The translations under genes were made by a program, and so were the position numbers. From Terriglobales bacterium (GTDB taxonomy: Bacteria; Acidobacteriota; Terriglobia; Terriglobales; Acidobacteriaceae), in contig DASSIZ010000033.1 in assembly GCA_035691485.1 (NCBI GenBank), positions 1 through 64,000 of the forward strand: 64,000 bases of DNA, in the 5' to 3' direction. The notes under the pieces are model-generated. The model saw only the letters and a list, made by a program, of their open reading frames with translations, had not been told where the DNA came from and made no database searches. Every line of letters begins with the position of its first letter. Position 1 is the stretch's first letter. Below, piece after piece: positions 1 to 9,072 of the stretch.

Positions 1-318
1 GCGACTGTAGACCATCACCACTGTCTGCGAAGTGGCGAAGTCGAGCTTACCTTCTTGATTGCCACAAAATGTGACGGACTGAGAAAACACGAGGTACGTC
101 TGCACCGGTTTGACTTCAAGGTTCGTGAACAGTTGATCCCCGAGCCGAAACACCTCGGCTTTGACCACGATCCCGTACAGGTACTGGTATGGGTTGTCCT
201 GGTATGCAGGAGGTATTTGGTCCGACGTCTTCGCAGCGGTGGAGGACTCTGAACTGGATGACAGAATCAGGACCAGAACGGCCAGACCAAGAACTGGGAC
301 CCGACAATCAACCTTCAT
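1..318 (-). CDS. Secreted hypothetical protein, 3' end outside the window
   Basis: Reading in from the window edge, the minus strand is open for 106 codons from an ATG at 316-318 and continues past base 1. The N-terminus is a clear export signal: basic start, a hydrophobic run VLGLAVLVLIL, then a small-residue region. The mature part includes a QDNPYQYLYGIVVKAEVF stretch and a single Cys (FCGNQEG). I do not recognise the family with certainty; similar short secreted proteins are common in Acidobacteriota. Only the N-terminal part can be judged. Confidence 0.6.
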   Translation of the reverse strand, partial: MKVDCRVPVLGLAVLVLILSSSSESSTAAKTSDQIPPAYQDNPYQYLYGIVVKAEVFRLGDQLFTNLEVKPVQTYLVFSQSVTFCGNQEGKLDFATSQTVVMVYSR

Positions 319-353
319 ACGCGCCCTGTCTTTCACTTACGCTTAAGGCGATT

Positions 354-533
354 TCACACCCTGCCAGAGACGCTTCCCTTGACTTTCCACGCCAGCCAAG
401 CGATCACCGCAAAGCCAGCAATCCAGCGCAGCAGAGCCAGCACGCTGTTCGCGTTGTCGGCTTGCTCATAGGGAACATAAATCCATTCAGCGCGTTCTGC
501 TTCCCAATCTCCCGGTTCGAGTTCGGTGTTCAT
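354..533 (-). CDS. Small membrane protein, function unknown
   Basis: A 59-residue protein. The ATG at 531-533 is preferred over the longer frame starting at 584 because GAGGG lies seven bases upstream. The first ~30 residues are acidic and soluble (MNTELEPGDWEAERAEW...). The rest is one predicted transmembrane helix (ALLRWIAGFAVIAWLAWKV) with a short basic tail, so it should be a single-pass inner-membrane protein. No family is recognised. Neighbours give no functional hint: the secreted protein downstream is a separate gene and the upstream 1 kb is empty. Confidence 0.5.
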   Translation of the reverse strand: MNTELEPGDWEAERAEWIYVPYEQADNANSVLALLRWIAGFAVIAWLAWKVKGSVSGRV

Positions 534-1511
534 GCTCGGGCCCTCAACCGTTTGCGCGCCGGGCTGCCGGATACACAAACTCAAGGTTGATTGTGCCTCG
601 TTAACGGTTAAAGGCCAATTCCCAATATGGCGTAGGCCGGAGGACTATCCCCATACAGTGGCACCGTCCCTTCAAGTGGCCTTCCGCTTACGGTAGCTTG
701 GCGTGAATAGTCGGTAGTGTAACTTAATTACTTAAGACGGAGATCGACGAAGAAGAAGTCGACGTCCTCCCGCGCGCGCAAAACCGAGAAACGGGTTGTG
801 AGGACGATACCTGGTGGGCAGGTTGAGGCAACGGTAAACAGCAGAAAAGGAGTGTCCACCATAATTAGAAAGACCAGGCGTAAGGCCTCATGAGTCCCGA
901 AGAGTGGCAGATGGAAATTGGATCGGACTCTTAATAAGTGCGATACCGCAATGAATTACAGCCGATGATTTTGCACCTGCTCCACCGGAGGTCACCCGTC
1001 GCCTTGGGATAATGTGGCTGGATCGATGCGCACAGCTTCGCCCACGGCACCACCTGCCCAATCTCATCCAGAAACTGCTCTCGCCGCGTCTTCTTCGTGT
1101 ATCCCTCAAAGCAGTCATCTCACCAGAGTCCTCTGCTTGACCCGGACGTCGAAAATATGCTTCGCCCCCTTTCTCAAATGCAGTCCGGAGCTCCACACTT
1201 TCGAGGTGCGAGAGATTACGGATATCGCTGTGCGAGCGCGTCCTATGTACCGGAAACAGGAGCGCTAAGCAATCGTCCTCACTGGAAAGTTTTCTGCCCC
1301 TGAAGCGCAAATGTTTGCGACATTCGCTCCCATCATTCCTCTTCGGCAAAGTCCGATTGCCATTCCAATCGCTGAGGTATCAGCCACTTAGGAGCCAACC
1401 TGACGGCATGAGACGTGGCGTCAAGAATGCAGACTTTGTTCATTTGAAGAACCCACTGTGAGTATTCGGCCCAGTTCTAGTGCCGGCAAGTCCCGCAACA
1501 GAGGTCGGTGC
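534..1511. other. Gene-poor stretch, no supportable gene
   Basis: Nearly 1 kb with only short open frames on both strands. None has a Shine-Dalgarno site, a recognisable domain or a signal peptide. The longest (888-1349, minus) is rich in Arg and Cys in the manner of antisense noise. With the gene relics just downstream, this looks like decayed sequence. I see no RNA gene in it. Confidence 0.5.
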
Positions 1512-1823
1512 ATGACACTTACAGCGATAAGGCGACTGCATGAACGGATTGAAATGGCTACTCCCGCAACTATCAGAGCGGGTGGGCACACCCTCGCTGC
1601 CACCACGAGGGACATCAGCCTCGGTGGGATTTTTATCGTCACCGACGTCGCGCTCCGCGAGGGCACCGAGATTCAGGTTGTCTTGGTACTGCCGAGGGAA
1701 CTTGGCCTGACCATTAGCGGGATGGTCTGCTGCTACGGAAAGGTTGTGCGCTCCGAAACCATTGACGGGCAGTACGGTATCGCGGCAATGGTTGAGCGGT
1801 TTCAGGCGGTGCAGCAGGCCTGA
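1512..1823 (+). CDS. PilZ-domain protein
   Basis: A 103-residue protein. The ATG at 1512 is chosen over an upstream start at 1458 because GAGG sits seven bases before it. PilZ signatures are visible: an Arg-rich N-terminus (RRLHERIEMATPATI), then TRDISLGGIFI, matching the RxxxR and DxSxxG c-di-GMP-binding pattern, followed by a beta-rich segment. It is a stand-alone single-domain PilZ, so it probably relays c-di-GMP to a partner. The RxxxR motif is reasonably preserved (RRLHER). No operon partner is present; downstream lies a kinase relic in the same frame. Confidence 0.75.
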   Translation: MTLTAIRRLHERIEMATPATIRAGGHTLAATTRDISLGGIFIVTDVALREGTEIQVVLVLPRELGLTISGMVCCYGKVVRSETIDGQYGIAAMVERFQAVQQA

Positions 1824-2027
1824 TCGTTTCAGCGAATACCGCTTGAACAGCTTCCCAAAGGTCATATCATCGCAATTGGGGGCCCGTCTTGCGCCGGCAA
1901 GACGATGCCCGGCAGACGCATTGCCGCCTCGCTGAAGTGCCCTGTTCTCGGTCTTATCGTTGCTTCTAGCCGGCTTCGCCGCCGGCCAAACTCCGACCGC
2001 CGGACTCCACCTGCGATTGTTGCGTGA
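1824..2027 (+). pseudogene. P-loop (uridine-kinase-like) relic
   Basis: In the same frame as the preceding PilZ gene and directly after its stop, the translation reads LPKGHIIAIGGPSCAGKT followed by RRIAASLKCPVLGL. This is a Walker A loop (GPSCAGKT, about 1881-1904) in the context typical of uridine-kinase-type nucleoside kinases. No start codon or Shine-Dalgarno site precedes it. Homology fades after ~45 codons and a TGA follows at 2025-2027. It is best read as the N-terminal stub of a decayed kinase gene. The Walker A match is seen; the family assignment is inference. Confidence 0.4.
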
Positions 2028-2105
2028 TCACGTGCCGCCAGCGGCCAAGGGATGATGAGCCGAAACTGATTTTCGTTTTCGTTTTGGTGCATCGGCTCGT
2101 GTCTA

Positions 2106-2321
2106 ATGCTTACAATCCCATCATGCACGCTAATGATTGAGGTCCACCTGTTGTTTCCCAACGAAGTTTCGGTCGGCGAGGCGCATACCATCGCCACGCA
2201 GTTGGAAGAAAGCCTGCCTAAGTCGTTGGGTGTGCGGGCGCAAGTGATCACACACCTAGAAGCGGCGGAGGACCACCACGTTGTGCATCGCGACGAGCAC
2301 TATACCGGTCGCCCCGATTGA
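2106..2321 (+). pseudogene. C-terminal fragment of a cation diffusion facilitator
   Basis: The 71-codon frame contains EVHLLFPNEVSVGEAHTIA, then VRAQVITHLEAAEDHH and VHRDEHY. This matches the cytoplasmic dimerisation domain at the C-terminus of CDF zinc/cobalt/iron exporters. The six transmembrane helices that should precede it are absent from all frames upstream. No clear Shine-Dalgarno site is present before the ATG at 2106 or 2133. It is most likely a remnant of a deleted transporter; a stand-alone metal-binding domain protein is the less likely alternative. Confidence 0.5.
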
Positions 2322-2343
2322 AGAGAGACGCAACTATCGATAC

Positions 2344-3294
2344 TTACTCTCCTCCGTCATTCCTCCACACAAACGAATCGATCTCCCGATGCGCCGTGTC
2401 GAACAAAATGACGCGGATATCCATGATCACCCGTTCCCATCCGCTCGGAATGGGAGAAAGCTCAGCCGTGCACGCATACGGAATCGCCGTGTAGCCGGCC
2501 TGCTGCATCTTTCTCGCGTGTCCGGGAGGGATCTTGCCCTGCTTCGCCAGCCCCGGAGGCAACCGGTAATTCGACGCGAGGCAGCGGCTCAGATAAACAC
2601 GGTCGTGATCGGTGAAACGCACATCATGTGAAGCGCGGTCGTTCTCCCGGCGATCGTCATCCCGGTAATCATCGTCATCGTCGTCGTCTTGTCTACGGTG
2701 AGCCGCGTCCGAATGTTTGTAGGAAGACATTTGCGGCGAGTGGCTATCACGAGTTTGGGCAGGGTTGCTTTGCTGCAAGTTCCAACCTACGACGGCTTCG
2801 GGTTCGATCACCGCTTCGTGACGTCCGGTAGCAGCTGCGCCCACGGTACCGGCACCCGCGCCCACCGCCGCTCCAATCACGGCCCCCTTGCCGCCGCCCA
2901 TGACGCCACCCAGAACCGCGCCCGCTCCAGCGCCACCGCCTATCAGGACAGCATTTCGCTTCGTATGCGAGCGCCCTTCGAGGACAACCGGATCCGCCGA
3001 TACAGACACCCTACGTCCATGGCACGAAACCCATGTCGGCTGCAGCTGCAGCACTCCCGGGCTGCTCAGCCGGCCCGAGCGCTTTGACTGCGTGACTACC
3101 CCGCCTACCGGGCTGCCCTTGGCACAATCTCGCCCGCTGATTTGCACCTGGTTAGCTAGAACTCCCGCAAATGCACTTCCCGCCGGTGTGGACTCGCTAG
3201 ACAGCCGGGAATTCATACGAACCTGTATCTGCTGCGCCGAGACGAACGTTGCCAGCAGGATGATGGGAACAAAACGCGATGCCGCTCTGATCAT
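2344..3294 (-). CDS. Secreted glycine-zipper protein with Asp-rich segment
   Basis: A 316-residue protein. The ATG at 3292-3294 follows GAGGT by six bases. It has an N-terminal signal peptide (about 1-20, ending SAQQ), a beta-rich region, and a glycine zipper near residues 117-153 (GGGAGAGAVLGG... repeated GxxxG) that could insert in a membrane. A very acidic DDDDDDDYRDDDRR stretch near 203-216 follows, then a C-terminal domain with a YRLPPGLAKQGKIPPGHARKMQ motif. Such C-terminal segments occur in envelope proteins of Acidobacteria and Proteobacteria (RcnB-like). The function is unknown; an envelope location is inferred from the signal and zipper. Confidence 0.7.
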   Translation of the reverse strand: MIRAASRFVPIILLATFVSAQQIQVRMNSRLSSESTPAGSAFAGVLANQVQISGRDCAKGSPVGGVVTQSKRSGRLSSPGVLQLQPTWVSCHGRRVSVSADPVVLEGRSHTKRNAVLIGGGAGAGAVLGGVMGGGKGAVIGAAVGAGAGTVGAAATGRHEAVIEPEAVVGWNLQQSNPAQTRDSHSPQMSSYKHSDAAHRRQDDDDDDDYRDDDRRENDRASHDVRFTDHDRVYLSRCLASNYRLPPGLAKQGKIPPGHARKMQQAGYTAIPYACTAELSPIPSGWERVIMDIRVILFDTAHREIDSFVWRNDGGE

Positions 3295-3431
3295 GGCAGT
3301 ACCTCAGACCCCCGCGAATAACGATGGTACTGCTGGGCGTCTGCAACCAGGCAGTTACGACGGGGCAACGGCAAACGTAATTCCTCACCTTGGGGTTCAG
3401 TATGCAGGCAAGGGTCGCGGCAGACTGCAGT

Positions 3432-3782
3432 TCACTTTTTCAATTGATGAACATAGGCTGCGAGTTCGTTTACCTGGTCAGCCGTAATCTTGCCTTCGAA
3501 CGCGGGCATTTTGTTCTTGCCCTTTGCAATCGCAGTCCCGAGCTCTGCTTTGGTTTTCTTCTGGATTTCAGGTGCGCGCAGGTCCGGAATGTTGAACTTC
3601 TTGCCCATGGTCGTATTGCCGCTCGCATCCGCGCCGTGACACATGGCGCACTTAGTCTTGAAGGTGGCCGGGGCGTCCTGGGCAGACACGGTGATCGACA
3701 AACCAAGCACAAAAATCGCGGTGAAAATTATTACCAACAACTTTGGACCGACAGTCGAGTTGCGGCGTTCGGCATTACTCAT
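3432..3782 (-). CDS. Small monohaem c-type cytochrome
   Basis: A 116-residue protein. The ATG at 3780-3782 is preferred (GAAGGAG upstream, seven-base gap) over a start 18 bases earlier. An N-terminal hydrophobic helix (LLVIIFTAIFVLGLSITVSAQ) directs export. One haem site CAMCH follows, and a later Met (KMPAFEGKI) fits the distal ligand of class I cytochrome c. It is the last gene of the minus-strand cytochrome cluster, 21 bases after the MtrB-like porin gene. It could carry single electrons in the periplasm to or from the conduit. Confidence 0.85.
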   Translation of the reverse strand: MSNAERRNSTVGPKLLVIIFTAIFVLGLSITVSAQDAPATFKTKCAMCHGADASGNTTMGKKFNIPDLRAPEIQKKTKAELGTAIAKGKNKMPAFEGKITADQVNELAAYVHQLKK

Positions 3783-3803
3783 TACGTGCTCCTTCAACAA
3801 GCT

Positions 3804-6485
3804 CTAAAACGTGTAAATCAGAGAGAAGCTGGCGGCATGAACTCCGTAGCTTGGTAACTTTTCAACGGTGGGCAGATAATTCGTACCCGTTCCGTACTGC
3901 AATCCATCGTAGGCCCAATCCGTGGGCATGAGGCGCTGGAACATATACGACGTTCGGAACGACGTCGTTTTGCTGAGCGCGTACGTGACACTCGGCCGCA
4001 CCATCATTTCGTCGTTTCTTTGCACGGGGTAATCGGACGCGGAAATCAAAAAGACTGCGGGTGTTCCGGCGGAGAGGACGGGAGCCCCTGCGAGCGCCAG
4101 GGGATTGTTGACATAACTCCCGCCGCTGACCGCGGTATTGGTCCGTCCCCGGGTGAACATAACCTCCGCAGCAAGTTCGAACTTGCCGGAAATCAGGTTC
4201 TTTCTCCGGATTACGAAACCGATCGTATCGATCTTGTCACGATTGTCTTTTGACCAGTTCAGGCACGGATCTATCTTGGCGCTGGCGTTCTTGGCCGCGA
4301 CGGTAGTGAAGCAATCGCCGGCAACGAGGGTATCGCCGGCCCGGCCTTGAAAGGCCACGGCGCTGTTGCTGCCATAGGCATCGCCTGCGGTGAGAAAACG
4401 CTGGTCGTCGTAGGTGTAAAACAAATTTGCAACGAAGTTTTCACTCGCGGTGTACGTGAGATCGACACTTGCCTCCCAGCCGGTTCCCTTCTTCAAACCG
4501 TAGACCGAATGGAGGTAATCGTCATTGTTAAAGTCGCCCGTGCCCTGCAGCGAGAACTTCTGGGTCGCTTGCCACTCCACAGATGAGCGCACCTTGTGGC
4601 GATTGCGGTCAGCCACCATGTACCTTCTCATACCAGGCAGTTCGTTGATGTTGTTGCGGCTGCCATAGAGGGACTGGGGCACGATGTTGTCGTTCGGACT
4701 GAAGAGGGATGCATCGCCGGTCAGGGGTGTGCCTGGCATGCCTGCCACAGGACCGAACCCGGTCAGACCGGTCGCATTAAGGTACCCTAAAACGCTCGTC
4801 GTTGCCCCCGCGGGCACGACGTTTGCCATGGGTACCAATGCCAGGAAGGCGTTCTCGTCATAGTTCCCTCTGCGCCAGGAATAGGCATAGCCCAGTCTGG
4901 CGTTAAAATTGCCGACCATCTTGGTGCGCCACTCCCCACGCAGCGTGTGTTCATTGGTGGTGGGCACGTCGGCGCAGTTAATCCATGCGCCGGAGCAACT
5001 GCGGTCAATCTTCTGCCAGTCGTATCCGCTCTGCAGCCGTTGCTTCTTGGTCAGGGCATATTCACTTTGCACGTTAAGCTGGTTGGTCTGCTTGCTGTAG
5101 GCGCGGTTGTTATAAATGTTTGTATTGCTTCCCAGGGTTGTTGGCAGTCCATTGCGTCCGGCGAAGGGGGAGACGCTACTCTTTGATTCGTTTGCATCCT
5201 GGAATAAAAAGAGGTTAACCGGGGTCTGATTGTCACGGTTGTCGAATTTGTACGCTGCGCTGAGGTTCACCTTCTTGCCGGCTTTGGCGGTTAGCTTAGC
5301 GGTAACTGTGCCCGTCACGACCAGCCCGTCCAGTGACGCGGTCGGAAGGCCGAATGCCAACTGCCCATTGGACGCTGTTGAGGGGCCCAGAAACGCGTCA
5401 TTTTGACTGTTGCGCCCATACGTTCCGCTCACCACCAGTTTGGCGTGAGATGAAATCTTGTAGCCACCGGTCAAACTGAACTGGTGGGATTGGTTGCTCG
5501 GCATGCTCGACATGGTCGCAGTCTTGGTTGGATCGTTGATGTCTTGCCAAGTCATGGACTTGACGTTGTTGGTGAAGAACGAACCGTAATAAGCGAACGT
5601 CAACAGAAGTTTCTTGAGCTTGTAATTCACGCTGGCGTTGGCCTGTTGCGTGTCGTAGTCGATACGATCGGGAATGATGACCGCGTTCTCACTGACCTGC
5701 GAGGTAACAGCACCAAGTGCCTTGCTGCCCGACTTGTGTTCATGACGGAAGCTAATGGGGATGTCCCATTGTTCATTGGGGCTATAGCTGAACCCGGCAT
5801 CAAACCTGGTGCGCTTGGTGGCGAGATCGACATTGCTGAAGTCCGGGACGTCGTTGGCGCGAATGTTGGCGAGGGTGGCTAACTGGGCCGCAGTCGGCGC
5901 CGTCAGCACGCCGGCACTGTTGTAGACGCTTGCCGTTCCGGCGATCGGATCGAAGGCGCGGAAATTGACGCTGCTCGCGTTTTGCTGCGGCACTCTAGGC
6001 GCTAGCCAATTGGCGGGCAAGCTGAGGTTGTTGGAGCCTGCACCCAGAAACATCGTCTGGTTGGTGTCGGAGCGGTTGGCCAGCAGCTCGTCATAGCCGA
6101 AGCTGATCCGAAACTTCCCCTGGTGCCCGAACTCAGCGAGGAAATTGCGCGTTTCCAGGCCAATATTCGTGCCGCGGAGGCACCAGCGCCAGGTGCTGTC
6201 ACTGCTATAGGAGGCGCCGCCACGGAGATCGAAATTGCTCAGGCCAAATGGCCCTTGATTATGCAAACCGTTGTATTCGCCGAATTTGAAGGAGTTGTCG
6301 CTGACCACGCCAACTCCGGCTTCAACCCTTTTCTCCGGCGTGGTCTGGCTCGCTTCGGAATTTTGGGCAACCGCGTTGACCTGAAAACCGTCCAGCACGG
6401 CCAGCATCAGAACGATAGCGATGAGCGCGCCGCGCACAGCCCACACCGAACTGGTGCCGCGATCGTTTCTATGGTTAACCTTCAT
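3804..6485 (-). CDS. MtrB/PioB-family outer-membrane beta-barrel protein
   Basis: An 893-residue protein from the ATG at 6483-6485 (GGAAGGA upstream). The longer frame would overlap the preceding gene and bury the signal peptide. After the signal (ALIAIVLMLAVLDGFQVNAVAQ) come repeated amphipathic beta-strands rich in aromatic and Asn/Asp turns. An early EYNGLHNQGPFGLSNFDLRG segment and a C-terminus ending in Phe (SFSLIYTF) are typical of the MtrB/PioB family, which sheathes a decahaem cytochrome across the outer membrane. The decahaem gene lies 37 bases upstream, so the pair should form an MtrAB-type conduit. The CXXC often found near the N-terminus of Shewanella MtrB is not evident. Confidence 0.9.
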   Translation of the reverse strand: MKVNHRNDRGTSSVWAVRGALIAIVLMLAVLDGFQVNAVAQNSEASQTTPEKRVEAGVGVVSDNSFKFGEYNGLHNQGPFGLSNFDLRGGASYSSDSTWRWCLRGTNIGLETRNFLAEFGHQGKFRISFGYDELLANRSDTNQTMFLGAGSNNLSLPANWLAPRVPQQNASSVNFRAFDPIAGTASVYNSAGVLTAPTAAQLATLANIRANDVPDFSNVDLATKRTRFDAGFSYSPNEQWDIPISFRHEHKSGSKALGAVTSQVSENAVIIPDRIDYDTQQANASVNYKLKKLLLTFAYYGSFFTNNVKSMTWQDINDPTKTATMSSMPSNQSHQFSLTGGYKISSHAKLVVSGTYGRNSQNDAFLGPSTASNGQLAFGLPTASLDGLVVTGTVTAKLTAKAGKKVNLSAAYKFDNRDNQTPVNLFLFQDANESKSSVSPFAGRNGLPTTLGSNTNIYNNRAYSKQTNQLNVQSEYALTKKQRLQSGYDWQKIDRSCSGAWINCADVPTTNEHTLRGEWRTKMVGNFNARLGYAYSWRRGNYDENAFLALVPMANVVPAGATTSVLGYLNATGLTGFGPVAGMPGTPLTGDASLFSPNDNIVPQSLYGSRNNINELPGMRRYMVADRNRHKVRSSVEWQATQKFSLQGTGDFNNDDYLHSVYGLKKGTGWEASVDLTYTASENFVANLFYTYDDQRFLTAGDAYGSNSAVAFQGRAGDTLVAGDCFTTVAAKNASAKIDPCLNWSKDNRDKIDTIGFVIRRKNLISGKFELAAEVMFTRGRTNTAVSGGSYVNNPLALAGAPVLSAGTPAVFLISASDYPVQRNDEMMVRPSVTYALSKTTSFRTSYMFQRLMPTDWAYDGLQYGTGTNYLPTVEKLPSYGVHAASFSLIYTF

Positions 6486-6522
6486 GATTGCGTCATCCTT
6501 CCCCAGTTCAATATCGTTATCT

Positions 6523-7482
6523 TTATCTTTGGAATTTGGCGCCGGCCGGATGATTCGAGCCGTGAATCTGCGAGTGACAATTCGTGCAACCCCGGGTATT
6601 CCCTTGGGCAGGCGGGCTCTGGCTGGCCAGGGGCAGCCGGCCATTGGCGGTGGTTACAGCCCCGCCAGGCAGATTTGCACCACTGTAGAGATTTTTTCCG
6701 TGATCTCCGCTATGGCAGCTTTGACAAATCATCGGCGACCGCATCTTCAACAAACTCCCCAAGTTTGAGCCGTGGGGGGTGTGGCAATTCGTACAGTCGT
6801 CGACAACGGGGGCGTGCTCCCAGAGGAAGGGGCCCCGCTTTTCCGCATGACACGTGTAGCAGGTCTCGTTAACCGAGTTCTTTACCAGCAGCGTTGGACC
6901 GTTTGAGCCGTGCGGATTGTGGCAGTCGGAACATGTCACTTTGCCCTCCAGGATCGGGTGCCTCGAGAAGCGCTGAATCTGCGCCCGCTGGGCTTTGTGG
7001 CAAGCAAAGCAGACTTGGGACTGCGTTAGTTTGCTCAACACCCTCTGGGTGGGGGCGTGTATCTCATGGCAATCGTTGCACGCTACGCCACGGGTTTCAT
7101 GCTGGCTGCCCGACCAATTCGTCCGGGGAAGAATGCGCGACTCGTGGCAGCTAAGACAGGCTTCGTTTCTCTTCTCCGCGGGCGATAATCTCTTCGACTT
7201 GGCTTCGAAAACGAACTCCGGCGACTTGTTCCCTGGATCCTCTCTATGTTCGAGGCTCTCGCCGTGGCAGGACTGGCACCCGGGCGTGCGCTTATCGGCC
7301 TTGACCCCGTGCCGGGTCTGGTAAATGGAAAGTACCGGCGGTTTCCAGTCTGCATCGTGGCAGACGGTACAATTCTTATCCCCTTCAAGGGACCGGTCCA
7401 CCACTGCTGCCGTCAACGGTACGAACCCGAGAAGACCCAGGGCGAGCGCGCACGGCGCAAGGAAACCACGCGGGATTCTCAT
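6523..7482 (-). CDS. Decahaem c-type cytochrome, DmsE/MtrA family
   Basis: A 319-residue protein. The ATG at 7480-7482 has GGAGA four bases upstream. A signal peptide (FLAPCALALGLLGFVPLTAA) is followed by exactly ten CXXCH sites: CTVCH, CQSCH, CLSCH, CNDCH, CFACH, CSDCH, CYTCH, CTNCH, CQSCH and CTNCH. Length and haem number match the periplasmic decahaem cytochromes that plug MtrB-type barrels. Paired with the adjacent porin gene it should pass electrons through the outer membrane. A candidate sigma-54 promoter lies ~38 bases upstream in a 243-base gap, so it may begin its own transcription unit. Confidence 0.93.
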   Translation of the reverse strand: MRIPRGFLAPCALALGLLGFVPLTAAVVDRSLEGDKNCTVCHDADWKPPVLSIYQTRHGVKADKRTPGCQSCHGESLEHREDPGNKSPEFVFEAKSKRLSPAEKRNEACLSCHESRILPRTNWSGSQHETRGVACNDCHEIHAPTQRVLSKLTQSQVCFACHKAQRAQIQRFSRHPILEGKVTCSDCHNPHGSNGPTLLVKNSVNETCYTCHAEKRGPFLWEHAPVVDDCTNCHTPHGSNLGSLLKMRSPMICQSCHSGDHGKNLYSGANLPGGAVTTANGRLPLASQSPPAQGNTRGCTNCHSQIHGSNHPAGAKFQR

Positions 7483-7519
7483 GCTATCTCCATATATCGG
7501 GTGTTCCAGCCGCTAACTT

Positions 7520-7534
7520 GCACCTGCGCTGCCA
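7520..7534 (-). promoter_or_regulatory. Candidate sigma-54 (-24/-12) promoter
   Basis: On the minus strand TGGCAGCGCAGGTGC has GG and GC separated by ten bases and matches TGGCAC-N5-TTGC at 8 of 10 positions. The next base is A, also as in the consensus. Transcription would begin about 26 bases before the decahaem cytochrome ATG, leaving room for its Shine-Dalgarno site. A sigma-54 activator gene belongs to the same locus (15367-16773). This is a pattern match only. Confidence 0.45.
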
Positions 7535-7634
7535 CTCACCATGCCGGCTGAGGAAAAAATCAACAGGAATCGTGCTGAGAAATCTGCAATTAGGCAAGAA
7601 CCCGAGGATATCTCGGCAATACGGCCACGGCGTC

Positions 7635-7661
7635 GTGTCCGATTTTGCTACTTGTGTCCGA
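7635..7661. promoter_or_regulatory. Direct repeat, possible activator-binding site
   Basis: GTGTCCGA occurs at 7635-7642 and again at 7654-7661, 19 bases apart start to start, about 100-140 bases upstream of the candidate sigma-54 promoter. An imperfect palindrome (CACG-N4-CGTG) overlaps its left edge. Position and spacing fit an upstream activator site; no binding evidence exists. Confidence 0.3.
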
Positions 7662-7725
7662 AATTCGTACCGGCGAATGCTTGCGAATTTGTGGGTCAAG
7701 AATTCGCGTGTCAGCGATAGGACAT

Positions 7726-9072
7726 TCACGCCGAGGGGACGACGTCGCTGGGAAAGTACGATTGCACGCGCAAGACAACTTCGGGAACGGCCATTTCACG
7801 ACCTTCCCGCACTTCCCAGATGGAGACTATCGGAAAGAATTTCGTGAACAGCATATACAGGAACATGAAGGTGGCGCCGAACCCGATGGTGATGGCGACC
7901 TCCACCCATGTGGGCGAGTAGGTGGCTTTCGCCCACGGCAGCCGTGGCTGCGACAGGGTCGGCACCACGATGGTGAACCGCTCCAGCCACATACCGATGT
8001 TGACGGAGATCGAAGCAATCACGCATCCCGTGATGGTGCGCGTTTTCCGGCGGGCAAGAATGCCGACCGGGATGATGAAGCACGTCACCACCATGGTCCA
8101 GAAGGGCACGGCGTAGCGCCCGTTGAGCTTGGAATAGAAGACCACCAGATGGCTGGGATCGCTGCCGTAAAACGTGGTGATGAATTCTGCAAATGTGAAG
8201 TAGAACCACAGCAGGGCCATCACCAGCAACAGCAGCCCGAGATTGTTGAAGTGGATTGGCTTGAGGTAGTCCTGCAGCATATAGATCTTCCTGATGAGCG
8301 CCATCACGATCAGCAAGGAAGCGATGCCGGAGAAGATCGCGCCCACCACGAAGTACGGACCGAAGATGCTGGAGTGCCACATCGGCTGGACGGTCATGGC
8401 GAACACCCAGGACACCACCGTGTGCACCGAAATCGCGATCGGGATCACCAGCACAGCCATCACCGAGATGGCGCGGTTGAGCAATCGTTTCTGCTTCTCA
8501 CTCGCGCACCATCCAACCCCGAGCAGGCGATAGAGCCACGCCGGCTTGGCGCCGCAATCGCGCAGGATGGCAATGTCAGGTATGAGCGGCAGAAACAGGT
8601 AAATCGTGCTGGCAGTCAGGTAGACGCTGATGCTGCACACGTCCCACAGCAGCGGCGAGTGGAAGTTTGGATGGAGCAGCACGTTCAGCGCGCGCTCCGG
8701 ACGTCCCAGGTCCATGATCACGCTGCCGACACCGAAAAACAGCACCAGCACGGTGATCACTTCGGCAGCGCGGGTTATGGAGCGTCGCCATTCTGCGTGG
8801 CACAGGCGGAGGATGGCCGAGATGAGCGTGCCCGCGTGGCTGATGCCGATGAAGAATACGAAGTTGGTGATGTAAAAGCCCCAATACACCGGCACGTTCA
8901 GGCCAGTCACGCCCAAGCCCCGGCTTAACTGGTGCATCCAGGCGAAAAAGGCGATCGTGGTGAACCCAAGAAAGACCAAGGCCAGGTAGTAAAAGGGCCT
9001 GCGGGTCGCGATCACGGGTTGCAACAGCACCGAGTCCTGTTCGTTATGTGCGTGGTCCTTGCCCGTCTCCAC
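7726..9072 (-). CDS. NrfD/ActC-family quinone-interacting membrane subunit
   Basis: A 448-residue protein from a GTG at 9070-9072 with AGGAG nine bases upstream, overlapping the end of the Fe-S gene by 29 bases. About ten transmembrane helices are visible. Segments such as ISHAGTLISAILRL and SPLLWDVCSISVYL...LIPDIAILRD resemble ActC of alternative complex III and QrcD more than small PsrC/NrfD proteins. These subunits bind menaquinol or ubiquinol at the membrane and pass electrons to the periplasmic Fe-S subunit. Gene order Mo-subunit, Fe-S, NrfD is that of this superfamily. The direction of electron flow cannot be told from sequence. Confidence 0.9.
   Translation of the reverse strand: METGKDHAHNEQDSVLLQPVIATRRPFYYLALVFLGFTTIAFFAWMHQLSRGLGVTGLNVPVYWGFYITNFVFFIGISHAGTLISAILRLCHAEWRRSITRAAEVITVLVLFFGVGSVIMDLGRPERALNVLLHPNFHSPLLWDVCSISVYLTASTIYLFLPLIPDIAILRDCGAKPAWLYRLLGVGWCASEKQKRLLNRAISVMAVLVIPIAISVHTVVSWVFAMTVQPMWHSSIFGPYFVVGAIFSGIASLLIVMALIRKIYMLQDYLKPIHFNNLGLLLLVMALLWFYFTFAEFITTFYGSDPSHLVVFYSKLNGRYAVPFWTMVVTCFIIPVGILARRKTRTITGCVIASISVNIGMWLERFTIVVPTLSQPRLPWAKATYSPTWVEVAITIGFGATFMFLYMLFTKFFPIVSIWEVREGREMAVPEVVLRVQSYFPSDVVPSA

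Noticed and set aside
888-1349. 153-codon minus-strand frame in the empty region
   Set aside because: No start signal, Arg/Cys-rich noise-like composition, and overlapping frames on the other strand of similar quality. A transposase relic was considered but no motif could be pointed to.
7645-8928. 427-codon plus-strand frame rich in His, Gln and Asp
   Set aside because: It lies entirely antisense to the well-supported NrfD/ActC gene; composition is that of a complementary-frame shadow, with no domain.
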